Shown here: in pieces, positions 1-9,093 of the stretch | How positions within the stretch are numbered: the stretch's first letter is position 1 | Layout: the number at the start of each line of letters is the position of its first letter | NCBI RefSeq assembly: GCF_019703855.1 | Contig: NZ_AP024086.1 | Location: 434,001 to 498,000 of the forward strand | DNA from: Desulfomarina profundi | GTDB lineage: Bacteria; Desulfobacterota; Desulfobulbia; Desulfobulbales; Desulfocapsaceae | Reading direction: 5' to 3' | Length of the DNA: 64,000 bases | The notes under the pieces: model-generated | The model's input: the letters and a program-made list of their open reading frames with translations, nothing else | Database searches by the model: none | What the model was told of the DNA's origin: nothing | Program-made: the position numbers and the translations under genes

Positions 1-1
1 T

Positions 2-1018
2 CAGGTCAATAGAATTGGCCATCAGTAAGCTGAGTATCGCAGTCACAATGACTCCTGTTTCCGGAATGCTTCTTTTTTCCCGTTGAAGGATGGCGGGCAG
101 TTCTCCCTTCTCTGCAATGATATACCCCAGCCGTGCATTTCCATAGATCGTTGCATTGATAGCAGAAAAAGTGGCCAGGAGTGCAGCGACAGCAACAAGG
201 GTAAATCCCAGTTGCCCGAGGGCCGGTTTTGCGGCCACTGCCAGGGCGTAATCTTTCGCTGTCAACAGTTGGTCTTCCGGTACTGTACCGATGGCAATCA
301 AGGCTATGAATGCGTACAGGAGGATAACCGACAAGACAGAGCCATAAAAAGCTCTTGGCAGATTTACGGCAGGATTTTTGATCTCTTCAGCGCTGTTGGC
401 GATCAATTCAAAACCTTCATAGGCTACAAAAATAATCATGCCGGCAACAACAATAGATAAAGAGCTTCCCCACCGTTCTGGTGATAATCGTTCTGTATCA
501 ACAAAAAAGGCTCCGGACACAATGATTATGATCAGCAAGGTAACTTTAATCAGTACAATAATTGTTTCAGATTTGCTGACAAATGAAGCACTGAACAGGT
601 TTATGGTGAGTGGCAGTACTATTGCCAGACTGATAAAGAAGTGGCTTATCCATGGTGCTGAACTGTCCTGAAAAAATGTCTGGGCATAGGATGAAAAAGC
701 AACGGCATAAAGTGAAATGGTCACCAGATAACTGAGCCAGAGCATGAAATTGATACTTCCCGACAACAGGTTGTGGCCAAAAGCAGTATCAATGAAGACA
801 ACAGTCCCACCCCGGTTCGGATACGCAACGGAAAGCTTCGCGTAGGAATAGGAGGTCAGCGCGGCAACCACTCCGGCAAAAATGAACGCCAGGACGGTGG
901 CGCCATGTGCCAGGGAAACAGCTTCTCCCAGCACCGCAAAAATTCCGCCGCCAACCATCCCACCCACCCCTATTGAAATAGCGCCGACCAGCCCAACAGT
1001 TCTTTGAGTTTTTCCCAT
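2..1018 (-). CDS. APC-family amino acid permease (partial, C-terminus beyond left edge)
   Basis: A continuous minus-strand frame begins at ATG 1018 and runs off the window start, giving 339 residues. The N-terminus starts MGKTQRTVGLVGAISIGVG, followed by a glycine-rich first membrane segment (GGMVGGGIFAVLG), which is the substrate-binding GxG-type unwound helix of the APC superfamily. About eight to nine further hydrophobic helices follow, and EGFELIANSAEEIKNPAVNLPRA matches the conserved loop after TM6 of basic and neutral amino-acid transporters. It would import or exchange amino acids at the inner membrane; the substrate cannot be told. It lies 166 bp beyond cusA on the same strand, behind a strong hairpin, so it is probably a separate transcription unit. 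Family call is confident; only the C-terminal helices are missing. Confidence 0.85.
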   Translation of the reverse strand, partial: MGKTQRTVGLVGAISIGVGGMVGGGIFAVLGEAVSLAHGATVLAFIFAGVVAALTSYSYAKLSVAYPNRGGTVVFIDTAFGHNLLSGSINFMLWLSYLVTISLYAVAFSSYAQTFFQDSSAPWISHFFISLAIVLPLTINLFSASFVSKSETIIVLIKVTLLIIIIVSGAFFVDTERLSPERWGSSLSIVVAGMIIFVAYEGFELIANSAEEIKNPAVNLPRAFYGSVLSVILLYAFIALIAIGTVPEDQLLTAKDYALAVAAKPALGQLGFTLVAVAALLATFSAINATIYGNARLGYIIAEKGELPAILQREKRSIPETGVIVTAILSLLMANSIDL

Positions 1019-1127
1019 TGTCGTTTCCCTTGGATCTTGAAAGAAATTATGAAAATAAAAAACAACTCCATCCAATTGAGGATAACCGATTGGTGGCGAA
1101 GTGGGAACCCTCCCACGGAAAAGAAGA

Positions 1128-1162
1128 GTGCATTACCGGAGTATGAGACTACGGTAATGCAC
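1128..1162 (-). terminator. Hairpin after cusA
   Basis: GTGCATTACCG (1128-1138) and CGGTAATGCAC (1152-1162) form a perfect 11-bp stem just past the cusA stop. On the minus strand it is followed by a pyrimidine-rich TCTTCTTTTCC tract. A second smaller hairpin, GTGGGA/TCCCAC, lies at 1101-1116. It probably ends the cusCBA transcript before the permease gene. Confidence 0.6.
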
Positions 1163-1184
1163 GCCGGCTGGAATATTCGTGAAG

Positions 1185-4100
1185 TCAGTGTTTATGACCA
1201 AGACCTCTTTTTCGCCAGAGATAATAAACTGCCGGAACAACGAGCAGGGTGAGGGCAACGGCACTGATCATTCCACCGACCATGGGAGCAGCGATTCGGC
1301 TCATGACCTCGGAACCGGTACCTGTTCCCAGGAGAATGGGGAGCAGACCCGCTACAATTGCCGCTGCAGTCATCATTACCGGGCGAACCCGCATTCCTGC
1401 ACCGTGCAGTACGGCTTCCGCAAGTTGTTCCTGTGTTGCCAGGGTGTCGGCTTTTTCACAGTCAGCTAACAGTTTTTGAAATGCCTGGTTGAGGTAAACC
1501 AGCATAATCACACCAATTTCAACAGCGACACCGGCCAGGGCAATAAAGCCGACACCGACTGCGATGGAAAAATTAAAACCCTGCAGATACATGAGCCAGA
1601 CAGAACCAACCATTGCCAGTGGCAGGGTACCCATGATAATCGCCACTTCAACAAAGTTACGGAAATTCATGTAGAGCAGCAGGAGAATGATTGTCAGTGT
1701 CACAGGAATGACATAAGTCAGTTTTTCCTTTGCCCGCAACATGTATTCATATTGACCCGACCATTGCAGGGAATACCCTGGTGGAAGTTTTATTTTATCG
1801 GCAACAACTTTCTGGGCTGCTACAACATAACTGCCCACATCCACGCCTTCAATGTCAATAAATGACCAGCCATTCAACCGGGCATTCTCGCTTTTAATTG
1901 CCGGAGGACCATCTTCAACATACACGTCAGCCACATCGGCAAGGGCAATTCTCTCTCCCCTTGTGGTCACTATCGGCAGCGTTGATAATTGTTCCGGTGA
2001 GTTGCGGTAGTCCTGGGGGTAGCGGATATTGACAGGATAACGTTCAAGGCCTTCCACCGTCTGGGTGACATTCATCCCGCCGATGGCACTGGCAACGACC
2101 TGTTGTATGTCGGCAATATTCAGACCATATCGTGCAGCTTTTTCCCGCTGAATATCAACCTTGATATATCTACCGCCAGCCACTCGCTCGGAGTAAACCG
2201 AGGCTGTACCAGGGACATCCTTCAGGATGGTTTCCAGCTGTTTGCCGATATCCTGGATCTGTTCCAGTTTTGGTCCGGACACCTTGATACCGACCGGTGT
2301 TTTGATACCTGTCGCAAGCATGTCTATCCGTGTTTTGATGGGCATAACCCAGGCATTGGTTACTCCGGGGAATTTCACCAGGGAGTTCAGTTCCATGATG
2401 AGATCTTTCGTGCTCAATCCTTCACGCCACTCGCTTTTGGGCTTGAGCTGGATAAATGTTTCAATCATGGTCAGGGGGGCAGGATCGGTAGCTGTTTCAG
2501 CACGGCCGACTTTGCCGAAAACGGTAACAACTTCAGGTATGGTGCGAATCAGCTTATCGGTCTGTTGCAGCAATTGCCTGGCTTTGCCTACTGATATACC
2601 GGGATAGGTTGTCGGCATGTACATCAGATCACCTTCGTCCAGGGGCGGAATAAATTCGCTGCCGATTTTATCAAGTGGCCAGAAGCCGACACCCAGTACC
2701 AGGAGTGCCAGCAGAAGAATGATCTTGGGAAATCGCAGTGCCGTTTTCAGGACAGGCAGATACCCGGCAATGAGCAGGCGGTTGATCGGGTTTTTATGTT
2801 CCGGAAGGACTTTTCCCCGGATAAAGTAGCCCATGAGAACCGGCACCAGTGTTACAGCAAGGGCTGCCGAGGCCCCCATGGCATAGGTCTTGGTAAAGGC
2901 AAGGGGGGAAAACATTCGACCTTCCTGTGCTTCGAGGGTGAAGACCGGAACGAAACTGACAGTTATGATGAGGAGACTGAAAAAGAGAGCCGGGCCGACT
3001 TCACTCGCTGATTCTGCAACAATGCGCCAGCGGTTTTTGTCGGTGAGCGCTTCTTTTTCCATATGTTTATGCATGTTTTCAATCATGACAATGGCTCCAT
3101 CAATCATGGCACCGATGGCAATGGCTATACCTCCCAGGGACATGATATTGGCGTTCAGTCCCTGGAGATGCATGATGATAAAAGCGGTCAAAATACCGAC
3201 AGGAAGGCTGACGATGGCCACAAGAGAGGAACGGACATGGAACAGAAATACAATACAGACAAGGGCAACGACTCCGAATTCTTCGAGAAGTTTGGATTTG
3301 AGATTATCCACGGCACGTTTTATGAGAGCACTTCTGTCGTAAACTGTAACGATTTCAACCCCCTCAGGCAGGCTTTTTTTCAATTCTTTCAGTTTGGCTT
3401 TGGCGCCGTCAATGGTTTTCTGGGCATTTTCTCCAAAGCGCATGACAACAATGCCACCGACAGTTTCACCTTCTCCATTTAATTCTGCAATGCCCCTCCT
3501 CATCTGGGGGCCTCTCTGGATATCCGCCACATCTTTTAACAGCAGGGGTGTTCCATTCTGATTGACTCCAAGGGGAATTGTTTCAAGATCTTTTATATTT
3601 TTGATGTACCCGGTGGCTCTGACCATATATTCCGCTTCAGCCATTTCCACAACGGATGCGCCGATTTCCTGGTTGCCACGTTTTATGGCCATCTGAATAT
3701 GTGAGAGAGGGATGCCGAATGCCCTCAATTTGTCCGGGTTGACATTTACCTGGTACTGTTGCACCATGCCACCGATTGATGTCACCTCGGAAATACCTGG
3801 CACAGTCTGCAGCTCATATTTCAAAAACCAGTCCTGAAGACTGCGCAGCTGGCTGATATCATGTTTCCCGGTCTTGTCCACCAGGGCATATATGTACACC
3901 CAGCCGACACCGGTGGCATCCGGGCCAAGCTGGGGCCTGGCATTGGCAGGGAGAGAAGGTGCAACCTGGCTGAGATATTCCAATACCCGACTGCGCGCCC
4001 AGTAGAGATCGGTCTGTTCATTGAAAATGACATAGACATAGGAATCTCCGAAAAAGGAATACCCCCGGACTGTTTCAGCCCCGGGAACAGACAGCATGGC

Positions 4101-4313
4101 TGTTGTCAGCGGGTAGGTGACCTGGTCTTCAACAACCTGGGGTGCCTGACCGGGAAAGGTGGTTTTGATAATCACCTGTACATCTGATAAATCCGGCAGA
4201 GCATCCACAGGTGTATTTTTCAGTGAATATAAACCGACAGCGACCAGCATTGCGGTACCAATCAAGACAAAGAAACGGTTGCCGACGGACCAGCGGATAA
4301 TGGATTCAATCAT
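1185..4313 (-). CDS. cusA: CusA/CzcA-type heavy-metal RND efflux pump
   Basis: 1042-residue inner-membrane proton-driven pump, the usual length of heavy-metal RND proteins. It starts MIESIIRWSVGNRFFVL with the first TM helix, has the two large periplasmic loops and twelve predicted TM segments, and ends in a short cytoplasmic tail. Stretches such as RIDMLATGIKTPVGIKVSG and GTGSEVMSRIAAPM follow E. coli CusA closely. The methionines of the three-Met Cu(I)/Ag(I) site have apparent equivalents in DLMYMP, LTMIET and RIDMLA (alignment from memory), favouring monovalent copper or silver over Zn/Co/Cd. Third gene of cusCBA, 58 bp after cusB. It expels periplasmic metal through CusC. Confidence 0.95.
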   Translation of the reverse strand: MIESIIRWSVGNRFFVLIGTAMLVAVGLYSLKNTPVDALPDLSDVQVIIKTTFPGQAPQVVEDQVTYPLTTAMLSVPGAETVRGYSFFGDSYVYVIFNEQTDLYWARSRVLEYLSQVAPSLPANARPQLGPDATGVGWVYIYALVDKTGKHDISQLRSLQDWFLKYELQTVPGISEVTSIGGMVQQYQVNVNPDKLRAFGIPLSHIQMAIKRGNQEIGASVVEMAEAEYMVRATGYIKNIKDLETIPLGVNQNGTPLLLKDVADIQRGPQMRRGIAELNGEGETVGGIVVMRFGENAQKTIDGAKAKLKELKKSLPEGVEIVTVYDRSALIKRAVDNLKSKLLEEFGVVALVCIVFLFHVRSSLVAIVSLPVGILTAFIIMHLQGLNANIMSLGGIAIAIGAMIDGAIVMIENMHKHMEKEALTDKNRWRIVAESASEVGPALFFSLLIITVSFVPVFTLEAQEGRMFSPLAFTKTYAMGASAALAVTLVPVLMGYFIRGKVLPEHKNPINRLLIAGYLPVLKTALRFPKIILLLALLVLGVGFWPLDKIGSEFIPPLDEGDLMYMPTTYPGISVGKARQLLQQTDKLIRTIPEVVTVFGKVGRAETATDPAPLTMIETFIQLKPKSEWREGLSTKDLIMELNSLVKFPGVTNAWVMPIKTRIDMLATGIKTPVGIKVSGPKLEQIQDIGKQLETILKDVPGTASVYSERVAGGRYIKVDIQREKAARYGLNIADIQQVVASAIGGMNVTQTVEGLERYPVNIRYPQDYRNSPEQLSTLPIVTTRGERIALADVADVYVEDGPPAIKSENARLNGWSFIDIEGVDVGSYVVAAQKVVADKIKLPPGYSLQWSGQYEYMLRAKEKLTYVIPVTLTIILLLLYMNFRNFVEVAIIMGTLPLAMVGSVWLMYLQGFNFSIAVGVGFIALAGVAVEIGVIMLVYLNQAFQKLLADCEKADTLATQEQLAEAVLHGAGMRVRPVMMTAAAIVAGLLPILLGTGTGSEVMSRIAAPMVGGMISAVALTLLVVPAVYYLWRKRGLGHKH

Positions 4314-4371
4314 TTTTATTCCTTTTGATCTTTATTTAAAGGCATTGAATTGCTCATTTCTGGCTGGAGAA

Positions 4372-5904
4372 TTATTTTTCCAGATCACCAAGATCCATCC
4401 CGTCCAGGCTGAGATCATCCAGTTTTTTATTGTCGTTTTCCCTGCCGGCTTTGCGGATATCCGTAATGCGGTACTGATTTTCTCCCACAGCAGATATTTC
4501 CAGGAGAACTTCCTTGTTTTTAGTAAGTCCATCAAGGTTAATGTTGTCTGCGACAGTGAAGTCCATTGTCATTTTCGGCCATTCCCAGGCAGGGATTGCC
4601 CCGTGGGTGACGTTGACCATCCGGTGGTCCTTCATTATACTGTTTATGGTGGCAATGACGCGGACAGTTGGGGGCTTGGCTTTTTCCTCATGATTCATTC
4701 TTTTGAAATCAGAAGTTTTGCTGGATTCTGAATCAATCAGAAACTGAGCTGAAACGACGACTTTTTCATTTTTTGACAGTCCTGACAAAATCTCAGCATA
4801 CTGTTCATCAAAACTTCCGACCTGAACGTTGATTGATTTAAATCGTCCTTTGCCGAGAGCAAGTACAACCCGATTTGAGCCACCAGTGCGGATGATCGCT
4901 TCTCTTGGGACAACAAGTGTTTTCTCGGGACTGTTTGCATGGATAACCACCTGGGCAAACATGTTGGGTTTCAGAAGATCATCCCTGTTTTGGAAGCGCA
5001 GGCGCACTCGTATGGTTCTGGTCTTGGCATCCAGGGTGGGATAGATATAGTCCACCTCCCCCTGCCATTTTCTGCCGGGAAGATAATCCAGTGTCATCGT
5101 AACCGGTAAACCGACTTTTACAAGTGGTGCCTGGCGTTCAAAAATTTCGGCAACCACCCAGATCTGTTTGAGGGTCCCGATTGACATGATTGTTGACCCT
5201 GGCTTGACGAAAAAGCCTTCCCGGATGGCCATGTTATCGACGACACCGCTTCTCGGGGCGTAAAAGGTGATGGTCTGTTTGACTTTTTTGGTTTTTTTCA
5301 ACTGCGTGATCAGGGACGGGGGAACACGCAGAGCTTTCAACCTGTTTTCAGAGGCTTCGATCAGGCGTGATGCCTTCCTGTCCATGGCCAGTACCAGTTC
5401 CTCCTGGGCGTTGACCAGTTCAGGAGAGTATATCTCATAGAGCGGTTCACCCTTTCTGACAGGGTCACCAGACGCCTTCACATAGAGTTTTTCAATCCAG
5501 CCCTGCACTCTGGGATGGATATGGGTCAACTGGTCTTCATCGTAACCCACATATCCGACAGTCCGGATCATGGAGTGAAGTTTTTTTTGTTCTACTGGAG
5601 CAATTCTGACTCCCAGGTTGTTGACAACATCAGGGGATATCTTCACTGTACCTGGTCCTGCGGTGTCATCGCCCTCCTTGTACACTGGAATCAGGTCCAT
5701 ACCCATTGGGGATTTCCCGGGCTTGTCACGTTTGTAATTTGGGTCCATTGGGGCGACCCAGTAGAGCGGCTTTTTTTCAGTACTGCTTTTCTCCACTGTC
5801 TTTGCAGTGTGCTGACTGACAAAGGGATAGCCGAACCACATGGTCGCAAGACCGATGGCGATACCGGTTGCAAGTAAGGTGAAAACACGTACAATTTTGT
5901 TCAT
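4372..5904 (-). CDS. cusB: CusB-type periplasmic adaptor with C-terminal CusF domain
   Basis: 510-residue membrane-fusion protein linking CusA to CusC. An N-terminal membrane anchor/signal (about 1-25) precedes a heavy-metal-binding motif (YWVAPMDPNYKRDKPGKSPMGMDL, about residues 48-71, related to the YxCPMHP module), then barrel-sandwich and helical-hairpin adaptor domains (about 85-395). The last roughly 90 residues form a CusF-like chaperone domain: a His in NVTHGAIPAWEW, a Trp in EWPK and the MTM pair correspond to the His-Trp-Met-Met Cu(I)/Ag(I) site of CusF. In E. coli CusF is a separate protein, so here chaperone and adaptor are fused. It ends in a short charged tail (DDLSLDGMDLGDLEK). 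Lies between cusC and cusA with 58-93 bp gaps. Confidence 0.93.
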   Translation of the reverse strand: MNKIVRVFTLLATGIAIGLATMWFGYPFVSQHTAKTVEKSSTEKKPLYWVAPMDPNYKRDKPGKSPMGMDLIPVYKEGDDTAGPGTVKISPDVVNNLGVRIAPVEQKKLHSMIRTVGYVGYDEDQLTHIHPRVQGWIEKLYVKASGDPVRKGEPLYEIYSPELVNAQEELVLAMDRKASRLIEASENRLKALRVPPSLITQLKKTKKVKQTITFYAPRSGVVDNMAIREGFFVKPGSTIMSIGTLKQIWVVAEIFERQAPLVKVGLPVTMTLDYLPGRKWQGEVDYIYPTLDAKTRTIRVRLRFQNRDDLLKPNMFAQVVIHANSPEKTLVVPREAIIRTGGSNRVVLALGKGRFKSINVQVGSFDEQYAEILSGLSKNEKVVVSAQFLIDSESSKTSDFKRMNHEEKAKPPTVRVIATINSIMKDHRMVNVTHGAIPAWEWPKMTMDFTVADNINLDGLTKNKEVLLEISAVGENQYRITDIRKAGRENDNKKLDDLSLDGMDLGDLEK

Positions 5905-5997
5905 TGAATCTCTCCCCGATCTCAGTTGACAGAAATGAAATTGTCAATAATTTCTCTGAATTTTTTTATAATGTATGTTGACAGTAAATTTGGGGTG

Positions 5998-7392
5998 TTA
6001 TGGATTAACGGTGAAGAAATAGTTCAGTTGCAGTATTGTCTTTTGACGCTCAACTGCAATATTCAGCGCATCTATCGATCCGTTCAGCTCCGCAATACGC
6101 GCCCGGACAACTTCCGCGAAATCCCCGTCGTCATTTGTGTAAGCTGTAAGGGATGCCTCCGCCTGTTCATGGAGCTGAGGCAGCAGGTGGTCCCTGTAAA
6201 GTTTTTCCCGTTCATTCAAACGGTTCAGATTTGTCCTCATTTTTTCAAAATCGGCGATCATTTTTCGGATTAACTGCCATCTTTCTGCTTTCACTGCTGC
6301 CGTGAGTGAGAGTGCGGAAGCCACTTGTTTGTCCTGGCGATTCGATGTAAAAAGTGGCAGGTCAAAAGTGAGTCCTAAAGAGACAAAATCCGCACGATCT
6401 CCTCCGGTGGCACTGTCATCCCGGTAACTGTAGGCACCATTTATTCCCCACTCCGGTTTATAGTTCTGCCTGGCAAGATCAACGCCGGCGTTTCTGGCCT
6501 TAATCTTTTGATCCAGTGCTTTTACCGCCGGATGTTTTGAAAAAAAGGTATAGAGAACCTGGGGAGGCACTTCTTTTTTTTCTGTAAATAATTGTTCGTT
6601 CAACATCTTTATATTCGGCAGTTTTCTCGCTATTTCATAGACTGAGGCCAGAGCCGGAAGAGTCGAATTTGCTGTCTCTTTATATTTACTGAGGAAAAAA
6701 TTATTCAACCATTCGGATAATTTTTCAGCGAAGCCTTCCTGACGTTGTTTGAGAATGGTGAGTCGATCATCAAGACGGGTGAGTTCCAGCTGGGCCCGAA
6801 CGATATCCTGCTGCCTGGTTCTGCCAAGGGCTGAAGAATAGCTTGCTTCGGCCACATCGGCCAGTTGTTCAAAAAGAGGCCGATCTTTTTCTATCAGAAC
6901 AATGCTTTCCCTGGCCTTGTATGTATCCAGCCATAACTGACCGACGATGACTGCGATTTTTGCCTTTCGGTCTTTCCTTTGATAGGGAAACTGGTTTCCT
7001 GTCAGTTGCAGTTGTTTCTGTTTGAGGGCCAGACTGTCCCCACGGGGAAACATTTGTGAGATTCCGATCTTGAACTGTGTCATCGGTTCCTGGTTGAAAT
7101 CAAAACTGTCAGTGGGAATATTGAGAAGATTGATGGAAGCCTTGGGGTCCGGCAGGGTTCCTGCTGCGATACTCATGGATTCAATAGATTGCTGGGTATG
7201 CAGGTTGCCGACCAGCCAGGGATCGCTCTGCTGTGCCGCTTCGATTGCTGATGTTAAATCGAGCACCAGGGGGTCAGCCAGAGTAGTACCGCCTGAAAAC
7301 AGGGATAAACTTGCAATCAGCACAAATTGGAAGAGCATATGCACATGGCGTACCTTGTCAACAGCTGTTCTGTGTGTTCTGAAAAAGGTCAT
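5998..7392 (-). CDS. cusC: CusC-type outer-membrane efflux channel (TolC family)
   Basis: I choose ATG 7392 (MTFFRTHRTAVDK) rather than the farther ATG 7467, because 7467 lies inside the -12 element of a sigma-54 promoter and 7392 has GGAG about ten bases upstream. The product is 464 residues: a hydrophobic export signal (MLFQFVLIASLSLFSGGTTLA), then two outer-membrane-efflux repeats rich in long helices, ending near LNYFFTVNP. It should form the trimeric outer-membrane/periplasmic duct for CusA. First gene of the cusCBA operon; no lipobox cysteine is apparent at the signal cleavage site. Confidence 0.9.
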   Translation of the reverse strand: MTFFRTHRTAVDKVRHVHMLFQFVLIASLSLFSGGTTLADPLVLDLTSAIEAAQQSDPWLVGNLHTQQSIESMSIAAGTLPDPKASINLLNIPTDSFDFNQEPMTQFKIGISQMFPRGDSLALKQKQLQLTGNQFPYQRKDRKAKIAVIVGQLWLDTYKARESIVLIEKDRPLFEQLADVAEASYSSALGRTRQQDIVRAQLELTRLDDRLTILKQRQEGFAEKLSEWLNNFFLSKYKETANSTLPALASVYEIARKLPNIKMLNEQLFTEKKEVPPQVLYTFFSKHPAVKALDQKIKARNAGVDLARQNYKPEWGINGAYSYRDDSATGGDRADFVSLGLTFDLPLFTSNRQDKQVASALSLTAAVKAERWQLIRKMIADFEKMRTNLNRLNEREKLYRDHLLPQLHEQAEASLTAYTNDDGDFAEVVRARIAELNGSIDALNIAVERQKTILQLNYFFTVNP

Positions 7393-7462
7393 TGATAATA
7401 CTCCACGATGAAAGGGATATGAATCGTTCTGTTCCTGAAATCTTATTTCTCTTTCTCCAACT

Positions 7463-7478
7463 AGCATTTCCTGTGCCA
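7463..7478 (-). promoter_or_regulatory. Sigma-54 promoter of cusCBA
   Basis: On the minus strand TGGCACAGGAAATGCT has the invariant GG (-24) and GC (-12) separated by exactly ten bases, with TGGCAC matching the -24 consensus. Transcription would start near 7452, about 60 bases before the cusC start. A palindrome centred 120 bp upstream fits an enhancer-binding site. Confidence 0.75.
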
Positions 7479-7566
7479 GAAAAAATAATACTTATAAGCG
7501 ATCAGATTATCTAGCTGATATTTAGTGATAAATTCGCTCGATGGAGGGATTGTTTTTTTGGGTGTT

Positions 7567-7597
7567 AAAAAAGACTGCCCATAAAATGGACAGTCTT
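7567..7597 (-). terminator. Rho-independent terminator of the phosphatase/porin operon
   Basis: On the minus strand AAGACTGTCCAT and ATGGGCAGTCTT pair as a 12-bp stem (one U-G wobble) around a TTT loop, followed by six T residues. It sits 27 bp past the stop of the Gly/Met-rich ORF. The core of the same hairpin is the 17-bp palindrome proposed as the cusCBA enhancer. Confidence 0.75.
7576..7592. promoter_or_regulatory. 17-bp palindromic enhancer-type site (copy 1)
   Basis: TGCCCATAAAATGGACA, one of four close copies in the window. Its centre (7584) is 120 bp upstream of the -12 GC of the cusCBA sigma-54 promoter, a typical distance for a NtrC-family activator site. Confidence 0.65.
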
Positions 7598-7623
7598 CCC
7601 CAGTCCCTGTCTTAAGTCTGGAT

Positions 7624-7809
7624 TCAATTCATACCTCCACCACCCATGCCACCGCCCATACCGCCTGAGCTCCCCATACCTCCTCCGGAGCCACTACTGC
7701 CGCCCATTTCCCCACTGCTGCCACCCATGCCGCCGGACATGTCGTTATCATGGCTTTCAGCTTCCATATCACCCATCCCGTTGTTCAGACCACCAGCTCC
7801 AGACATCAT
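7624..7809 (-). CDS. Small Gly/Met-rich protein or in-frame tail of the porin
   Basis: A 61-codon frame, more than half Gly and Ser, with about a dozen regularly spaced Met (GGMGGSSGEMGGSSG...). It has no signal peptide and only a weak GGGA ahead of ATG 7809. It begins 45 bp after the OprD-like gene stop and is in the same reading frame as that gene with no other stop between, so read-through of one TAA would give the porin a Met-rich tail. The porin ends in a canonical C-terminal Phe, which argues that the TAA is the normal end. Met-rich Gly repeats could bind soft metals. Whether it is translated is uncertain. Confidence 0.4.
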   Translation of the reverse strand: MMSGAGGLNNGMGDMEAESHDNDMSGGMGGSSGEMGGSSGSGGGMGSSGGMGGGMGGGGMN

Positions 7810-7854
7810 GTTCCCGCGTGTTATGTCAGGCTGAGTTTCATATGTAATCAGGTA

Positions 7855-9093
7855 TTAAAAAGAATAGATAAGTCTGCTTCTCAGGTCAGTTGCATCTTTC
7901 TGGTCGTTCTCATAGTTCAGTACGGTAAAATCGACTGAAATCTTAAAGTTTTCCAGAGGGCCGCTAAAATGATAGTCAAGATTCAGTGTATATTCATCGA
8001 GATCTGCGTTATCCAGAGGATTGTCGAATCTGGAGACCCTGAACTTTGATGAAAATGTTTTGTTATATTTATATTCAACTCCCACCTGGTAAGAATCGGT
8101 TCCTGCCTCAAAGGCACCGACTCCGGCAGTCTTTGTTGTTGCTGTATACTGATAATAGGCTGCCTGACCCAACCCTCTGTAAACTCTGTCATCTCCGGCG
8201 GAGCCCCCTGTTGTGGTGTATCCTGCGAAGATATCAGTGCTGTAAAGATCCAGTCCTGATTTAAATCCCACCATGAAGTTGTCGGATTTGTCGTTATCAT
8301 CATAGGCGGTATAGTAAAACTGGGTCGCGACATAAGGCTGGAATGTTGTTTGCGAAAAGGTGTATACCGCGTCGGCGTAGATTCCTGTGACTTCGTTAAT
8401 GACATTGGTGTATTGTCCCTGGACAGCAAGATTTTCCAGTGAAATATTTTTAAAATAAAGAGAAACTATTCCACTGGTGCCGATATCATAAAAGTCTCCC
8501 GGGCGTCCTGTGCCGTTGTCCTCATAATCCACAAACCAGCCGTCTCCGTAACGGGTTTTGTCTGTTCTGGTCTGGTATTTGTCGACCCAGCCAATGCTGA
8601 GGGTAGTTCCGGGAATGTCTTTATTGGTCAGAAAATATCCTTCAAAGGATTCTTTTATCAGTCTGGAACCGGAATTGGCGATGAGAGGGAGTGCAATATG
8701 TTGCCTGCCACCCTTGAACCTTGTATTGAAAAGATCGTATTGCAGGTAGGCTTCTGAAAGCACCGCCCCATTCGCATCCATACTGCCGGCTGTTTTTCCA
8801 TCCGGGTCGTCTTTTGCCCCAATGAAAGAAGCCTGAAATTTTCCACCGAGCCGGATACCGTAAAATTTTCCTGTCACATATTTCAAATGACCCCCGTTGG
8901 CCCAGATGGTACTGTTGTTTTTCCCGGTGCCATCAAAAGTCTGGGCAAAAAAGTAAGATTTAATCGTTCCGCTGGTCTTTCCCAGGAGAAACGCTTCTTT
9001 GAGGGAAGTTGTGTCGTCATCAGCAAAGACGTTGGGGCAAGTACTGAAGATGGCTATCGTTACTGCAATGCACATTTTTCTGGTAATGCTCAT
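7855..9093 (-). CDS. OprD-like outer-membrane porin
   Basis: 412 residues with a signal peptide (MSITRKMCIAVTIAIFS...NVFA), then TSLKEAFLLGKTSGTIKSYFF, a start typical of OprD-family porins, followed by alternating beta-strands with aromatic girdles and a terminal Phe (SRLIYSF), as expected of an Omp85-assembled barrel. It would let small solutes cross the outer membrane; specificity is unknown. Its ATG overlaps the stop of the SpoIIE-type gene by four bases (ATGA) with GGGAGG ahead, so the two are translationally coupled. Placement with a phosphatase and a metal-efflux cluster suggests a role in envelope permeability under metal stress (inference). Confidence 0.78.
   Translation of the reverse strand: MSITRKMCIAVTIAIFSTCPNVFADDDTTSLKEAFLLGKTSGTIKSYFFAQTFDGTGKNNSTIWANGGHLKYVTGKFYGIRLGGKFQASFIGAKDDPDGKTAGSMDANGAVLSEAYLQYDLFNTRFKGGRQHIALPLIANSGSRLIKESFEGYFLTNKDIPGTTLSIGWVDKYQTRTDKTRYGDGWFVDYEDNGTGRPGDFYDIGTSGIVSLYFKNISLENLAVQGQYTNVINEVTGIYADAVYTFSQTTFQPYVATQFYYTAYDDNDKSDNFMVGFKSGLDLYSTDIFAGYTTTGGSAGDDRVYRGLGQAAYYQYTATTKTAGVGAFEAGTDSYQVGVEYKYNKTFSSKFRVSRFDNPLDNADLDEYTLNLDYHFSGPLENFKISVDFTVLNYENDQKDATDLRSRLIYSF

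Noticed and set aside
7467-7467. ATG 7467 as the cusC start
   Set aside because: It overlaps the -12 element of the sigma-54 promoter and has no ribosome site; ATG 7392 does.
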